From: Actinoplanes cyaneus | GTDB taxonomy: Bacteria; Actinomycetota; Actinomycetes; Mycobacteriales; Micromonosporaceae | Assembly (NCBI RefSeq): GCF_016862095.1 | Contig: NZ_BOMH01000049.1 | Coordinates: 1 to 64,000, forward strand | Direction of reading: 5' to 3' | DNA length: 64,000 nucleotides | In this document: positions 1-8,519 of the stretch, piece by piece | How the letters are laid out: each line of letters starts with the position of its first letter | Numbering within the stretch: position 1 is the stretch's first letter | Translations under genes and position numbers: made by a program | Notes under the pieces: model-generated | The model's database searches: none | What the model was told of the DNA's origin: nothing | What the model saw: the letters and a program-made list of their open reading frames with translations, nothing else

Positions 1-2199
1 GTAGGCCGGCGGCGCGGCGGAAGCCGACGCACCGTACCCAGAGCTTCCCGGACCGCGGTCAGCGCCGGGAGCGCCCGGGATGACCGGCGGGAGCAGACCT
101 GGACGGCCACCCGGCGCGGGCGGCGCCGGACGCTCGCCACCGGCCGGGCCGAAGTCGGAGCGCGGCAGCGCCGGAGCCGGGCCGGACGGGCCGAACCTGT
201 CCGCCGACGGATCGCGCTGCGCGAGGCTGGGGTCCGGCGCCGGGGTCCGGCCGCCGGTAAGCGCCTGTGCCGCGGCCGCCATCGAGGACGGACGCTCCGA
301 GGGCGGCGTCACCTGACGGCGGGGCAAGCCGCCCGGGCCGGTCGGCGCACTCGCGGACGAAACTGCCGCGGGCGGGGCGCCCGCGGGAGACGAATCGGGA
401 GCCGGCGCGCCCGGGGCCGGGGTGGTCTGCGCGGCCGCTGCCTGCGGCGACGCGGGCCCCTGCGGGAAGCTCGGCGCCGGAGCGGAACCCGGCATCGTCC
501 GCGCGTTGGTGAACCCGGAGAACGAGGTGGTCTGGCTGGGACCAGCGGCCTGCCCGGGCTGACGCCGCGGCAGGTCGGAGCCACCACGGGCGGGCGGCGG
601 AGTCATCCCCACGCCGGCCGGTGTGCCGCTGGCCGGCACGCTGCTCGCCGGGACACTGCTGGCCGGGAAGTTGCTTCCCGGGACACCGCTGGCCGGGAAG
701 CTGCTGGCTGCGGCACTGCCGGCCGGGAAGTTGCTTCCCGGGGCGTTGCCGGCCGGGGCGTTGAGCGAGGACGGGGCCGTGGCCGGGCTGGCGGGTGCGC
801 TGCCGGGCGCGGCCGGGGCGCCGATGCTCGGCCCGCGCCCGCTGCCGATCGCCGCCCAGCTCGGGTCGACCTGCGCCTCGGCGGGGTCGTAGGGCTTGAC
901 GTGCTCGGGGATGGGCGGCGTGTTCGCCATCGGGGTACGCACGGGGAGCGGTGCGTTCAGATCCTGCAGCGGGCCGCGCGGGTCGTTGTCCGGCCCGAAG
1001 GGCACCGCGTCGGAGTTCCACCCCGGGGTCGCCGTGCCACTGCCGACCGGGTTGCGGGTGGGCAACGACGGCGAGGCGGCCGGAGCGCCGGGCGTTCCCG
1101 GGAAGTCACGCGGGATCGACGGCGACTGGTAGGCCGCCGGAACATGCTCGTCTCCCGGACGCCCGGGCGTGGCCGGAGCAGCCGGAGCCGGTGGGGCAGC
1201 CGCGGGCGTGGCCGAGGCGGGCAGCCCTGACGGGTCGACCGTCGACGGAGTGCGCACGGGCAGGCCGGACGACGTCGTCTGACGCGTGGGCAGACTCGCG
1301 GGACGCACCGGAAGACCACTCCCCGGAGCTCCACCCGGCTGAGCCCCCGGCCCTGGCGGCGTGCCGCCCGGACCGAACGGAGCGGAACCGGGCGCGTCGC
1401 CCGGGCTGAACGAGGAGGAGCCAGGCGTGGCGCCCGGACCGAACGAGGAGCCAGGCGTGGCGCCGGGACCGGCAGGCCCGGAGCCGAACTGCGCGGCAGC
1501 CGGCACCGGAGAACCGCCGGGCTGCGGTGCACCGCGCTGCGGAAGCCCACCCGGGCCAACCCCGGGCGGAGTGGCGCCGGGCTGCGGCGGCCGCGGGCCA
1601 CCGCCGGGCGCGCTCGAAACCCCGGCAGGTGAAGCCGGGTAGGCGGCAGGCGCCGCGCCGGCCGGCTCATGGGTCGGCCCGCCAGGGCCCTCACCCGCGC
1701 GTTTGGCCGCGAGCGCAGCAGCTCCCAGCTCCTGGATCTTGGAGGTGCCGTGCACCTCACGCCCCGGACCGCGAGTCGGAAGCCGCAGGTCACCTCGCGC
1801 GAGCTGGGCGACGAACCAGGCCGGCAGGTATCCCTCGATCGGCAGACCGGGGTTGACCGCCAGCCACCACTCCAGGTTCGGCCAGGTGTTGGCCAGCTCC
1901 GCATACGGAACGCGGCGGGACGAACCGGTGTAGTCGGAGAGGCAGGACCGCAGTGCCTCCTGTGAGGTGAACGCCAGCACGTGCGTGCGCCCACCGGTGC
2001 TCCAGGTGCCCCAGCCGAGCGGGGCCAGACCGGCGAGCGCGTCGGCAGAAACCGGCAGCAAGAGGTCGACACCAGCGAGGATGCGGAAATAGGACTCCTG
2101 GTCGTCGGTACGCAACGCGTCGCGCATCGCGACCTCGGCGTCCGTAACCGGCTCCCACTCGGACACGTCCACCTCTCCCCACGCGTACGGCTGAGCCAT
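1..2199 (-). CDS. SseB-domain protein with long Pro/Ala/Ser-rich tail (partial, runs off left edge)
   Basis: The frame starts at ATG 2199 and stays open on the minus strand to base 1, so about 733 codons are visible and the C-terminus lies outside the window. The first ~150 residues are globular (MAQPYAWGEVDVSEWEPVTD, then a DLLLPVSADALAGLAPLGW stretch and a THVLAFTSQEAL stretch). This resembles the SseB N-terminal domain common beside actinobacterial type VII secretion genes. From about residue 190 it becomes low-complexity and probably disordered, with short repeats such as GATPGSSFGP and PASSVPASSVPASGTP. It lies downstream of two WXG100 genes on the same strand, so a role at the ESX apparatus or cell envelope is inferred. 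The repeat-rich tail creates long spurious frames on both strands. Confidence 0.72.
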   Translation of the reverse strand, partial: MAQPYAWGEVDVSEWEPVTDAEVAMRDALRTDDQESYFRILAGVDLLLPVSADALAGLAPLGWGTWSTGGRTHVLAFTSQEALRSCLSDYTGSSRRVPYAELANTWPNLEWWLAVNPGLPIEGYLPAWFVAQLARGDLRLPTRGPGREVHGTSKIQELGAAALAAKRAGEGPGGPTHEPAGAAPAAYPASPAGVSSAPGGGPRPPQPGATPPGVGPGGLPQRGAPQPGGSPVPAAAQFGSGPAGPGATPGSSFGPGATPGSSSFSPGDAPGSAPFGPGGTPPGPGAQPGGAPGSGLPVRPASLPTRQTTSSGLPVRTPSTVDPSGLPASATPAAAPPAPAAPATPGRPGDEHVPAAYQSPSIPRDFPGTPGAPAASPSLPTRNPVGSGTATPGWNSDAVPFGPDNDPRGPLQDLNAPLPVRTPMANTPPIPEHVKPYDPAEAQVDPSWAAIGSGRGPSIGAPAAPGSAPASPATAPSSLNAPAGNAPGSNFPAGSAAASSFPASGVPGSNFPASSVPASSVPASGTPAGVGMTPPPARGGSDLPRRQPGQAAGPSQTTSFSGFTNARTMPGSAPAPSFPQGPASPQAAAAQTTPAPGAPAPDSSPAGAPPAAVSSASAPTGPGGLPRRQVTPPSERPSSMAAAAQALTGGRTPAPDPSLAQRDPSADRFGPSGPAPALPRSDFGPAGGERPAPPAPGGRPGLLPPVIPGAPGADRGPGSSGYGASASAAPPAY

Positions 2200-2446
2200 C
2201 TCGACGCGTATAACCTACAAGGCCAGACCGCAATGACAATGGGCGGCAGTGCGCTGATGACCGAGTTGTATCCCGGCACGGCCGGTCCACGGTCGCGCCG
2301 AGCCGGTATGCGCGCTCCAATCGCCCGGCGCAATGATCCAACAACCGATGGTAGCCGTGTCAACCGCCCGGATCAGTACGCGAACGGGCGACCTCAACCC
2401 ACCCGGATCGGGCCAATCGGAACGCCCGAACGGGTAAAACGCGTCA

Positions 2447-2740
2447 TCACTGGAACCGCTGGGTCGCCGCCCGCTCGGTCGCCACGTAGTCGGCAGCCGA
2501 CTCGTGCACCGCGTGCTTGATCTGGCGCAGGATGCCCTCCAGGTCGGCCGAGGCGGCGCGCCACTTGGCCTGCCGCTGGGCGTAGGCCTCCCGCGCGTCG
2601 CCGGCCCAGCCCGCGACCAGCGGAGCGGCATCCTGCTCGAGCTGGTCGAGCTGTGCCCGCAGGGTGCCGAGGGCCTTGTCGATGTCGGCGCCGGCCTGCT
2701 GCAGGCTGCCGAAGTTGACGAGCAGAACTCCGTCGTTCAC
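2447..2740 (-). CDS. WXG100 family type VII secretion target (EsxA/EsxB-like)
   Basis: This is a 97-residue helical-hairpin protein of the WXG100 (ESAT-6/CFP-10) family. The central turn carries W45-A-G47 and the C-terminal part has Y85-x3-E89, matching the YxxxD/E type VII secretion signal. The start is GTG with AGGAGA seven bases upstream. It follows the other WXG100 gene by 17 bp, so the two are probably co-transcribed and their products probably form a heterodimer exported by an ESX/T7SS membrane complex. The family assignment is firm from length and motifs; whether it is a substrate, structural component or chaperone partner cannot be read from sequence. Confidence 0.85.
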   Translation of the reverse strand: MNDGVLLVNFGSLQQAGADIDKALGTLRAQLDQLEQDAAPLVAGWAGDAREAYAQRQAKWRAASADLEGILRQIKHAVHESAADYVATERAATQRFQ

Positions 2741-2757
2741 AAGAATCTCCTGGGTAG

Positions 2758-3075
2758 TCAGAGCGGTAGCGTGAACGAGCCGCCGGTGCGGGCGACACGA
2801 CTCGCGGCGTCGGAATCAGTGGTCTGATAGCCGACGCCGGAGGCCCGGATCGACTCGGCCGTCTCGGCCAGTGCGTTGTTGAGACTCCGCAGATCTGCCG
2901 CATATTGCGTCTTGACCTGCTCGAAAGCGGTTGCGCCGAGGCCCTTCCAGGTGCCGTTGAGCATCGACAGCTCGGACATCAACGTGCTCAGCATGGTTTG
3001 CAGCGCGCCGTTGACCTGATCGAATCTCGCGGCGGTCCGTGCCATCACCGCGGACTCCGCCTGCGTATAGGCCAT
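2758..3075 (-). CDS. WXG100 family type VII secretion protein
   Basis: This 105-residue protein has W43-K-G45 in the loop between two amphipathic helices and Y83-x3-D87 near the C-terminus, the two hallmarks of WXG100 proteins secreted by type VII systems. It is the first gene of a leftward pair with the 97-residue WXG100 gene and transcribed divergently from eccE. No strong ribosome binding site precedes ATG 3075 (GGAA directly abuts it), so the mRNA may be leaderless or poorly translated. The pairing with an SseB-domain gene and eccE supports an ESX-type locus whose remaining core genes (eccB, eccC, eccD, mycP) must lie left of the window or elsewhere. Confidence 0.85.
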   Translation of the reverse strand: MAYTQAESAVMARTAARFDQVNGALQTMLSTLMSELSMLNGTWKGLGATAFEQVKTQYAADLRSLNNALAETAESIRASGVGYQTTDSDAASRVARTGGSFTLPL

Positions 3076-3176
3076 TTCCGGTGTCCCCGTTCTCTGCTGT
3101 GGACATGGTCGAGGTCATCCACGCTCCGGCGCGGGTGATCAAGCTTTCCGGTGGCGACCAGGCATCGGGGCTGAGT

Positions 3177-3192
3177 GTGATCGCCTGATCAC
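3177..3192. promoter_or_regulatory. palindrome GTGATC-gcct-GATCAC between divergent esx and eccE genes
   Basis: A perfect 6+6 inverted repeat with a 4-bp spacer lies in the 282-bp divergent intergenic region, and another TGATC half-site (GGTGATCAAG) lies near 3134. The position suggests an operator for the esx or eccE promoters. The binding protein is unknown. Confidence 0.3.
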
Positions 3193-3251
3193 GTTCCGGG
3201 CCTCGACGCTAGGCGATGGACGGACGGCGGCGATAGCCCCGAATCAAGACC

Positions 3252-3278
3252 TGTGGATAACTCGGGCCTGTGGACAAC
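3252..3278. other. two DnaA-box-like 9-mers in direct orientation
   Basis: TGTGGATAA (3252-3260) and TGTGGACAA (3270-3278) are exact reverse complements of TTATCCACA and TTGTCCACA, the E. coli- and Streptomyces-type DnaA box consensus sequences. They start 18 bp apart in the esx/eccE intergenic region. This is not an origin: there is no dnaA, dnaN or AT-rich unwinding element here. Confidence 0.45.
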
Positions 3279-3357
3279 GGACACGGCCGATCCGGATTTC
3301 GGCCTAGCATGAGCCGCGCAAAGGGATCGACGTCCATCATGATCTTGGGAGGTGCGC

Positions 3358-5142
3358 ATGGCGACCGATCTGGCCACGCCACGGCCGCCCGGGGTGCGCC
3401 ATGAGCAGGTGATCACCACTCAGGTGGCCGCGGTCCTCGTCCTGATCGGCGCCGCCAAGGGTGGTCCGGCCCTGTTCATCGCGGCGGTCGGCGCCGCGAT
3501 CCTGCTCGCGGTGACCTGGCTGCGCAGCCGGGGACGCTGGGCATTCGAGTGGCTCGCCGCCGGCCTGCGGTTCGGCATCCGTCGCCGGCCCGCGGCCACG
3601 GTGCTCCGACTCGCCGTCCAGGGCACGCAGGTGAGTTCGGTAAATCTTCCGGGTGGCCAGGCCGCGGTGCTGGCCGACGACTCCGGACTCACCGTGCTTC
3701 TCGAGCTGGGCGACCCGGCCGGTCTGCTAGCCGATCCCGGCCACGAGCTTGCCGCGCCCTGGGAGCTACTGCCCGCCGACCGCCGTGAGCGGCCGTCCTG
3801 CCGGGTCCAGCTGCTGCTCTCCGGCGTGCCCGCGCCTGCCGTCACGACAGGGACAGGTCCGATCCCCACGTCGTACCGGGCGCTCGCCGGCAGCCCCGCG
3901 CTCGGGCACTCGCGGGCGATCCTCGCGGTCCGCACGCTGCGCGACGAGGGCTGGTCCGACGCCGAGCTCAGACGCACCCTGACCGGTCTGGCGCGGCGGT
4001 TGACCAAGCGTCTGGCGGCGCAACCGCTGGACACGGCGGCGGCGATGCGCACGATCACCGATCTCACGTATGCCGATCCGGCCGCCGAGGTCCACGAGGA
4101 GTGGGCAGCTTTGCGGGTCGGTGGCCTGCCCCAGGTCACGTTCCACACGTCACCGGAAGCGACAGCCACCCCGTCCGCAGAGTTGCTGACCGGGCTGCTT
4201 CACCTTCCGGTCGCGGCGACCACTGTCACGCTGACCGCCGACCTGCCCGAGTCCGGGTCCACCGACCCGCCACTGATCAGCCTGGCGGTGCGGTTGGTGG
4301 CCCAGGATCAAGCCGCCCTGGAGGTGGCGGCGGCCTCCGTGCAGCACATGTCAGCGGCCCTGCGCCGGCTCGACGGTGATCATCTCCGGGGCCTCACCGC
4401 CACCCTGCCGCTCGCCGCCTCCGGCAACCCCCGGCAGGCACTACAGACCTGGCACACCGTACGTCACTCACCGGCGACCCGGCCGTTCGGTCCGTTGTCA
4501 CTGCCGGCGGGCTGGACGGGTGTCGTGGTGGGCCGCAACCGGCACGGGCACCCCCTGCCGCTCCGGCTGTTCCGCGCCGAGCCGACCCGGATGCTGCTGG
4601 TCGGCGGCCTGCGCTGTGCACAGCTGCTGGCGTTCCGCTCACTGGCCGTCGGCGCCCGGGTCCTGGTGCGCACCCGCCGGCCGCGGGAGTGGGTCGCGTT
4701 CGCCCGTGGCACGGCCGCGCAGGACGACTCGATCATCCTGGCGCCGCCCGGCCACCCGATCGAGCCGCCGCCGGGCACTCCACTACGCCCGCTGCTGACC
4801 ATCCTCGACCTCGGTCCAGCCGATGAGGCCGGGGCGCCTGCCCGGGCGGGCAGTGGGAGACCCTGGGAGGCGACGGTGGACCTGCGCCAGGCTTTCGGCG
4901 ATGCCGACGTCGTCACCGCGACCAGCGCCGATCTGGTGCTGCTGCAGCGGCTGCGGGCTGACGAGGCCGACCTGGTCGGGGCCGCGCTCGGGCTGGGTGA
5001 TGTGGCCCGCCTGCTCACCAGGATGCGACCCGGCATGGTCGGTGTGATCAGCCACCAGGCGGTCCGGTGGGCCACGCTGTCCCCCACCGATGTCGAGAAG
5101 ATCCTGATCGGGGACCCGAGTCGATCGGCAGGTGAGCGGTAA
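3358..5142 (+). CDS. eccE: type VII secretion protein EccE
   Basis: This 594-residue protein has two N-terminal transmembrane helices (about residues 18-34 and 37-54) followed by a large soluble domain, the architecture of EccE in ESX type VII secretion complexes. ATG 3358 was chosen over an upstream in-frame GTG (3352) because GGGAGG ends five bases before it. EccE sits at the periphery of the EccB-C-D-E membrane complex in mycobacteria. It is alone on the plus strand, divergent from the WXG100 pair, with no other ecc gene downstream. The family call rests on topology, length and context rather than a catalytic motif, so it is likely but not certain. Confidence 0.75.
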   Translation: MATDLATPRPPGVRHEQVITTQVAAVLVLIGAAKGGPALFIAAVGAAILLAVTWLRSRGRWAFEWLAAGLRFGIRRRPAATVLRLAVQGTQVSSVNLPGGQAAVLADDSGLTVLLELGDPAGLLADPGHELAAPWELLPADRRERPSCRVQLLLSGVPAPAVTTGTGPIPTSYRALAGSPALGHSRAILAVRTLRDEGWSDAELRRTLTGLARRLTKRLAAQPLDTAAAMRTITDLTYADPAAEVHEEWAALRVGGLPQVTFHTSPEATATPSAELLTGLLHLPVAATTVTLTADLPESGSTDPPLISLAVRLVAQDQAALEVAAASVQHMSAALRRLDGDHLRGLTATLPLAASGNPRQALQTWHTVRHSPATRPFGPLSLPAGWTGVVVGRNRHGHPLPLRLFRAEPTRMLLVGGLRCAQLLAFRSLAVGARVLVRTRRPREWVAFARGTAAQDDSIILAPPGHPIEPPPGTPLRPLLTILDLGPADEAGAPARAGSGRPWEATVDLRQAFGDADVVTATSADLVLLQRLRADEADLVGAALGLGDVARLLTRMRPGMVGVISHQAVRWATLSPTDVEKILIGDPSRSAGER

Positions 5143-5234
5143 GTCTCAATACGACGGATTGTCCGGCGGGCTGCGGATGAAGATCGCGGAGTGTCGTACC
5201 CACCGGTGGCGCAGCCGTGGCACGATCCCCTGCC

Positions 5235-5618
5235 ATGGGCATCATCATCCGGCTCGTGATCACGGCGGTCTCGCTGTGGATCTCGACCCTCGTCATCGAC
5301 GGGATCGACCTCACCACAGGCAGCACGACCGGTAAGGCCGGCACGCTCCTCGCGGTCGCGGCGATCTTCGGTCTGGTGAACGCGGTTCTGCGGCCGATCG
5401 TCAAGACGGTCGGCTGCGGGCTGTACGTCTTCACGCTCGGCCTGATCGCGTTGATCGTGAACGGCCTGCTGTTCATGCTGACCAGCTGGATCGCGGGCCA
5501 GCTCGACCTGGGTTTCCACGTCGACGGCTTCTGGCCCTCCGCGGTCCTCGGCGCGCTGCTCGTCGGCATCGTGAGCTGGGTGCTCAACATGCTCGTCCCC
5601 GACGGCGGCGACGACTAG
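5235..5618 (+). CDS. phage-holin-family (YvlD-like) small membrane protein
   Basis: This 127-residue protein is almost entirely hydrophobic, with four predicted transmembrane helices and the pattern of the Phage_holin_4_2/YvlD family (FGLVNAVLRPIVK, then GLIALIVNGLLFML). Despite the family name, chromosomal members are not phage lysis genes; several belong to envelope-stress regulons. The start is ATG 5235; an in-frame GTG at 5217 is possible but has no better ribosome binding site. The gene stands alone, 92 bp after eccE, and is followed by a strong terminator. Function is unknown. Confidence 0.75.
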   Translation: MGIIIRLVITAVSLWISTLVIDGIDLTTGSTTGKAGTLLAVAAIFGLVNAVLRPIVKTVGCGLYVFTLGLIALIVNGLLFMLTSWIAGQLDLGFHVDGFWPSAVLGALLVGIVSWVLNMLVPDGGDD

Positions 5619-5628
5619 GAGCCATCGT

Positions 5629-5672
5629 CACGACGAGAGCGGGGTGCCGGTCGGCGCCCCGCTCTCGTCGTG
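5629..5672. terminator. strong hairpin terminator
   Basis: A perfect 16-bp stem (5629-5644 with 5657-5672) can extend four further pairs inward, one of them G-T, leaving a 4-base loop. It begins 11 bp after the holin-family stop codon. Long GC-rich hairpins without a T-tract are the usual terminator form in high-GC actinobacteria. Confidence 0.8.
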
Positions 5673-5840
5673 CACGCCCGAGCCCGGCAGCCGGCTGAAC
5701 CGGCCGGAGAATCCGGCTGGGAGACCGCCACGCAGCCGCCCGAGCGGGCACCGGACACGCAGGCCAGATGTCCCCGATTGGCCTCGTGACCTGGAACATA
5801 TGCAAGGACCGCCACAGACGTCTGCCCTTACGGTGAGGGC

Positions 5841-6761
5841 ATGAGCGACGAGCGGCGCGGATACCTGTTCGGCTTGACGGCGTACGCGATGTGGGGTTTC
5901 TTCCCGATCTACTTCAAGCTGCTCCAGCCGTCCCCGCCCCTGGAGATCCTCTCCCACCGCGTGATCTGGTCGGTCGTCTTCGTGGCGCTGCTGCTGATCG
6001 CCATGCGGAACTGGAGTTTCCTCGGCCGCATCCTGCGCACGCCGCGCCTGCTCGGCGGCGTCGTCCTGGCCGGTCTGCTGATCGGCGTCAACTGGGCGAC
6101 CTACATCTACGGCGTGAACTCGTCCCGCGTCGTCGAGACCGCCCTCGGCTACTTCATCACCCCGCTGGTCGTGGTCCTGCTCGGCGTCACCGTCCAGCGT
6201 GAACGGCTACGCGCCTGGCAGTGGATCGCGGTCGGCGTCGGCGGGCTGGCGGTCGCGATCCTCACCGTCGACTACGGGCACCTGCCGTACATCGCGTTGA
6301 TCCTGGCCGCGTCGTTCGGCTCGTACAGCCTGGTCAAGAAGCGGATGTCGTTGCCGCCGGCGGAGGGCCTGTTCATCGAGTCGGCGGTGCTCGCGCTGCC
6401 CGCGCTGGCCTATCTGACCTGGCTCAACCTGGATGGCGGCGCGAAGTTCGGTCACGTCTCCGCGCTGCACACGGCGCTGATGCTGTTCTCCGGCGTCGCC
6501 ACCGCGGTGCCGCTGCTGCTCTTCGCCGGCGCGGCCAACCGGGTGCCGCTGGTCGGCCTCGGCATCCTGCAGTACGTCGCGCCGATCCTCCAACTGGCCT
6601 GCGGTGTCCTGATCTATCACGAGCCGATGCCGGCCGCCCGTCTCGCCGGTTTCGGGCTGGTCTGGATCGCCCTGATCATCTTCACGGCGGACGGTCTCCG
6701 CAGCGCCCGCGCCTCGGCCCGTTCCCGGGCTGCCGCCGAGGCCACCGCCGCCCCCGCCTGA
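5841..6761 (+). CDS. rarD: RarD-type EamA family permease
   Basis: This 306-residue polytopic membrane protein has about ten hydrophobic helices and opens with GYLFGLTAYAMWGFFPIYFK, the characteristic start of RarD proteins in the drug/metabolite (EamA) superfamily. RarD length is normally about 290-310 residues, so it is full length. RarD is named after chloramphenicol-sensitive mutants, but its substrate is not established. The last ~15 residues are an Ala/Arg-rich cytoplasmic tail. It is monocistronic and convergent with the anti-sigma gene. Confidence 0.88.
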   Translation: MSDERRGYLFGLTAYAMWGFFPIYFKLLQPSPPLEILSHRVIWSVVFVALLLIAMRNWSFLGRILRTPRLLGGVVLAGLLIGVNWATYIYGVNSSRVVETALGYFITPLVVVLLGVTVQRERLRAWQWIAVGVGGLAVAILTVDYGHLPYIALILAASFGSYSLVKKRMSLPPAEGLFIESAVLALPALAYLTWLNLDGGAKFGHVSALHTALMLFSGVATAVPLLLFAGAANRVPLVGLGILQYVAPILQLACGVLIYHEPMPAARLAGFGLVWIALIIFTADGLRSARASARSRAAAEATAAPA

Positions 6762-6845
6762 CGATCGAAGCTTCACGACGAAGAGCCTGATCCGGTACGG
6801 CGTCAGCACCGCACCGACCGAGGCGACACCCGGCAGAGCGGAGGT

Positions 6846-7529
6846 TCAGCGCGGTCGGTACGTCAGCATGACCTTGCCGTCGAACCGGACCAGATCGAGC
6901 CGGTCCAGGCTTTCCGCCGCGAAGTGGGTGGCCCCCTGCATCGGGAACTCCGCTCCGGGCTGGGGTGTCCACGATCCGAGCTGCTCGCTCTGGTCGTCCG
7001 GCCCGTAGGCGATCAGCCGGAACGTGTACGGCTTCCCGGACGCGGCGTACGCGCAGACCATCTCCACCTTCGTCCCGCCGGGTGTCCCGACGACCCGGAT
7101 CGTCGCGGTGATCGGCGAGTCCGGTTCCACAGCGGTCATCGCCACGGCGGGACCACCGGCGCCACTTCCCGCGGCCGGCCGGTTCATCAGCCACAGCGTG
7201 ACCCCGCCGCCGAGCATCACGATCAGGAGCACGGCCGCCACGGTGCTCAGTACCCGTACGGGAAAGGTCTTCGATCGAGGCGCAGCCGAGCGCGGGGGCG
7301 ACACCGGGTAGGAGCGTTCCGGTGGCCGGTCGGCCAGGGCCGGGTCGAGCAGCCGCGCGAACTCGTCGGCGTCGAGCCGGTCAAGCATGTCCGGCACGCG
7401 GGACAGATCGGCCACCGCTTCGCGGCAGAACGAGCAGGTCGCGAGGTGCTGCTCGTAGGCCGCACGTTCCGCCGCGGACAGCGCGCCGAGGACGTACGCG
7501 GCGTCGTCGTGCCCGTCCTCACAGCGCAT
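6846..7529 (-). CDS. zinc-finger (zf-HC2) transmembrane anti-sigma factor, orphan
   Basis: This 227-residue protein has an N-terminal anti-sigma domain with H28-x3-C32-x2-C35 (ZAS/zf-HC2 motif), a linker, one transmembrane helix at about 93-115 and an extracytoplasmic C-terminal domain of ~110 residues. That is the layout of membrane anti-sigma factors that bind an ECF sigma factor and release it on an envelope signal. GGAGG lies nine bases before ATG 7529. No sigma factor gene is adjacent: the upstream gene is an IclR regulator 195 bp away. Its partner must be elsewhere, and the sigma factor at 60.9 kb already has its own membrane partner. Confidence 0.82.
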   Translation of the reverse strand: MRCEDGHDDAAYVLGALSAAERAAYEQHLATCSFCREAVADLSRVPDMLDRLDADEFARLLDPALADRPPERSYPVSPPRSAAPRSKTFPVRVLSTVAAVLLIVMLGGGVTLWLMNRPAAGSGAGGPAVAMTAVEPDSPITATIRVVGTPGGTKVEMVCAYAASGKPYTFRLIAYGPDDQSEQLGSWTPQPGAEFPMQGATHFAAESLDRLDLVRFDGKVMLTYRPR

Positions 7530-7724
7530 CTCGTCCTGCCTCCAGCCGGCTCAGGTCGTCCGCACTCTGGTACGCGACAACCGCCGGGGAGGTTCAAATA
7601 TCTCTTAAAGCCGCACCTCAAGCTGTAGTGATTCGGTCACTCAAAACTCCCGGGGGCTGCGGAAACGTCGCCAAAAGAAATGTGCGCGGGCAGCGAGATC
7701 CGACGGGCTCCGCGCGACTGCTTC

Positions 7725-8519
7725 TCAGGCGGTCGCGGACTCCCCGCCGGAGAGCGCCTCGGCGACATTCCGCGCGGCCGCTGTCAGTTTGGCCCGCACC
7801 ACCCGGGCCGAGGTCAGCATCTCGGCGGCCGGCATCGAGCAGGCGAGCACGAGCCGGCGCTCCATGTCGCGGTCCGCCACGACGACCACCGCGGCCGAGG
7901 CCAGCCCTTGCCGGAACTGCCCCATCTCGATCTGCATGCCGCGTCGCTCGCCCGCGGCGAGATCCGCCTCGAGCGCCTCGGGCGTGGTCAGCGTGGTCGG
8001 GGTGAACGCCCGCATCCCGTAATCCCGCAGATATCGCGACCGCTGATCGGGCGTGAGCGTGGCGAGCAGCGCCTTGCCCAGCGCAGTCGCGTGGCCGCCC
8101 TCGTCGAAGCCGGGTGCGACGTCGTCCAGGAACGGTGAACGCGCGCCCTCGGCCGACGCCGTCACCGCGATCCGGCCGCCGACGAACCGGCCCAGATAGT
8201 GGCTGTACCCGGTGTCGAGCGCGGCACGGCGCAGCGCGTCGCCGACCGCGGGTGGGCCGCGGAACGCCGAGACGAGCTCGCGATACCGATCCGCGATCTC
8301 CAGGCCGACGATGTACGTGCCGTCCTCGCGGCGAATCACATAGCCCTCATAGGCCAGCGTGCGCACGAGGTGATACGTCGTTGCGACGGTCAGCTCGCAG
8401 CGCCGGGCGATCTGTTTCACCGTGAGCCCGCGCGGAGCCCGGCCGACCGACTCCAGCACACGCAGGGCCCGCGACACGCTCCGGATGAGATCTGACGGCT
8501 CCGCTAGGGGGTCACGCAC
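7725..8519 (-). CDS. IclR family transcriptional regulator
   Basis: This 264-residue protein has an N-terminal winged helix-turn-helix (about residues 10-70, including LTVKQIARRCELTVATTYHLVRTL) and a C-terminal IclR effector domain (GHATALGKALLATL is the typical ligand-domain motif). GTG 8519 was chosen because GGAGGT lies four bases upstream; the frame extends 15 codons further to GTG 8564 without a good ribosome binding site. IclR regulators sense small aromatic or carbon-metabolism effectors and often control a neighbouring catabolic gene, but none lies next to it here, so the target is unknown. Confidence 0.87.
   Translation of the reverse strand: MRDPLAEPSDLIRSVSRALRVLESVGRAPRGLTVKQIARRCELTVATTYHLVRTLAYEGYVIRREDGTYIVGLEIADRYRELVSAFRGPPAVGDALRRAALDTGYSHYLGRFVGGRIAVTASAEGARSPFLDDVAPGFDEGGHATALGKALLATLTPDQRSRYLRDYGMRAFTPTTLTTPEALEADLAAGERRGMQIEMGQFRQGLASAAVVVVADRDMERRLVLACSMPAAEMLTSARVVRAKLTAAARNVAEALSGGESATA

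Noticed and set aside
957..2363. 468-codon Arg-rich open frame on the minus strand, and another at 59-1021
   Set aside because: Both are shadows of the SseB-domain gene, whose own frame is open from 2199 to base 1 and gives a sensible globular N-terminus and regular repeats.
5235..5618. Prophage lysis gene (holin)
   Set aside because: The family name is misleading; no endolysin or other phage gene is present and the protein fits chromosomal YvlD-like membrane proteins.
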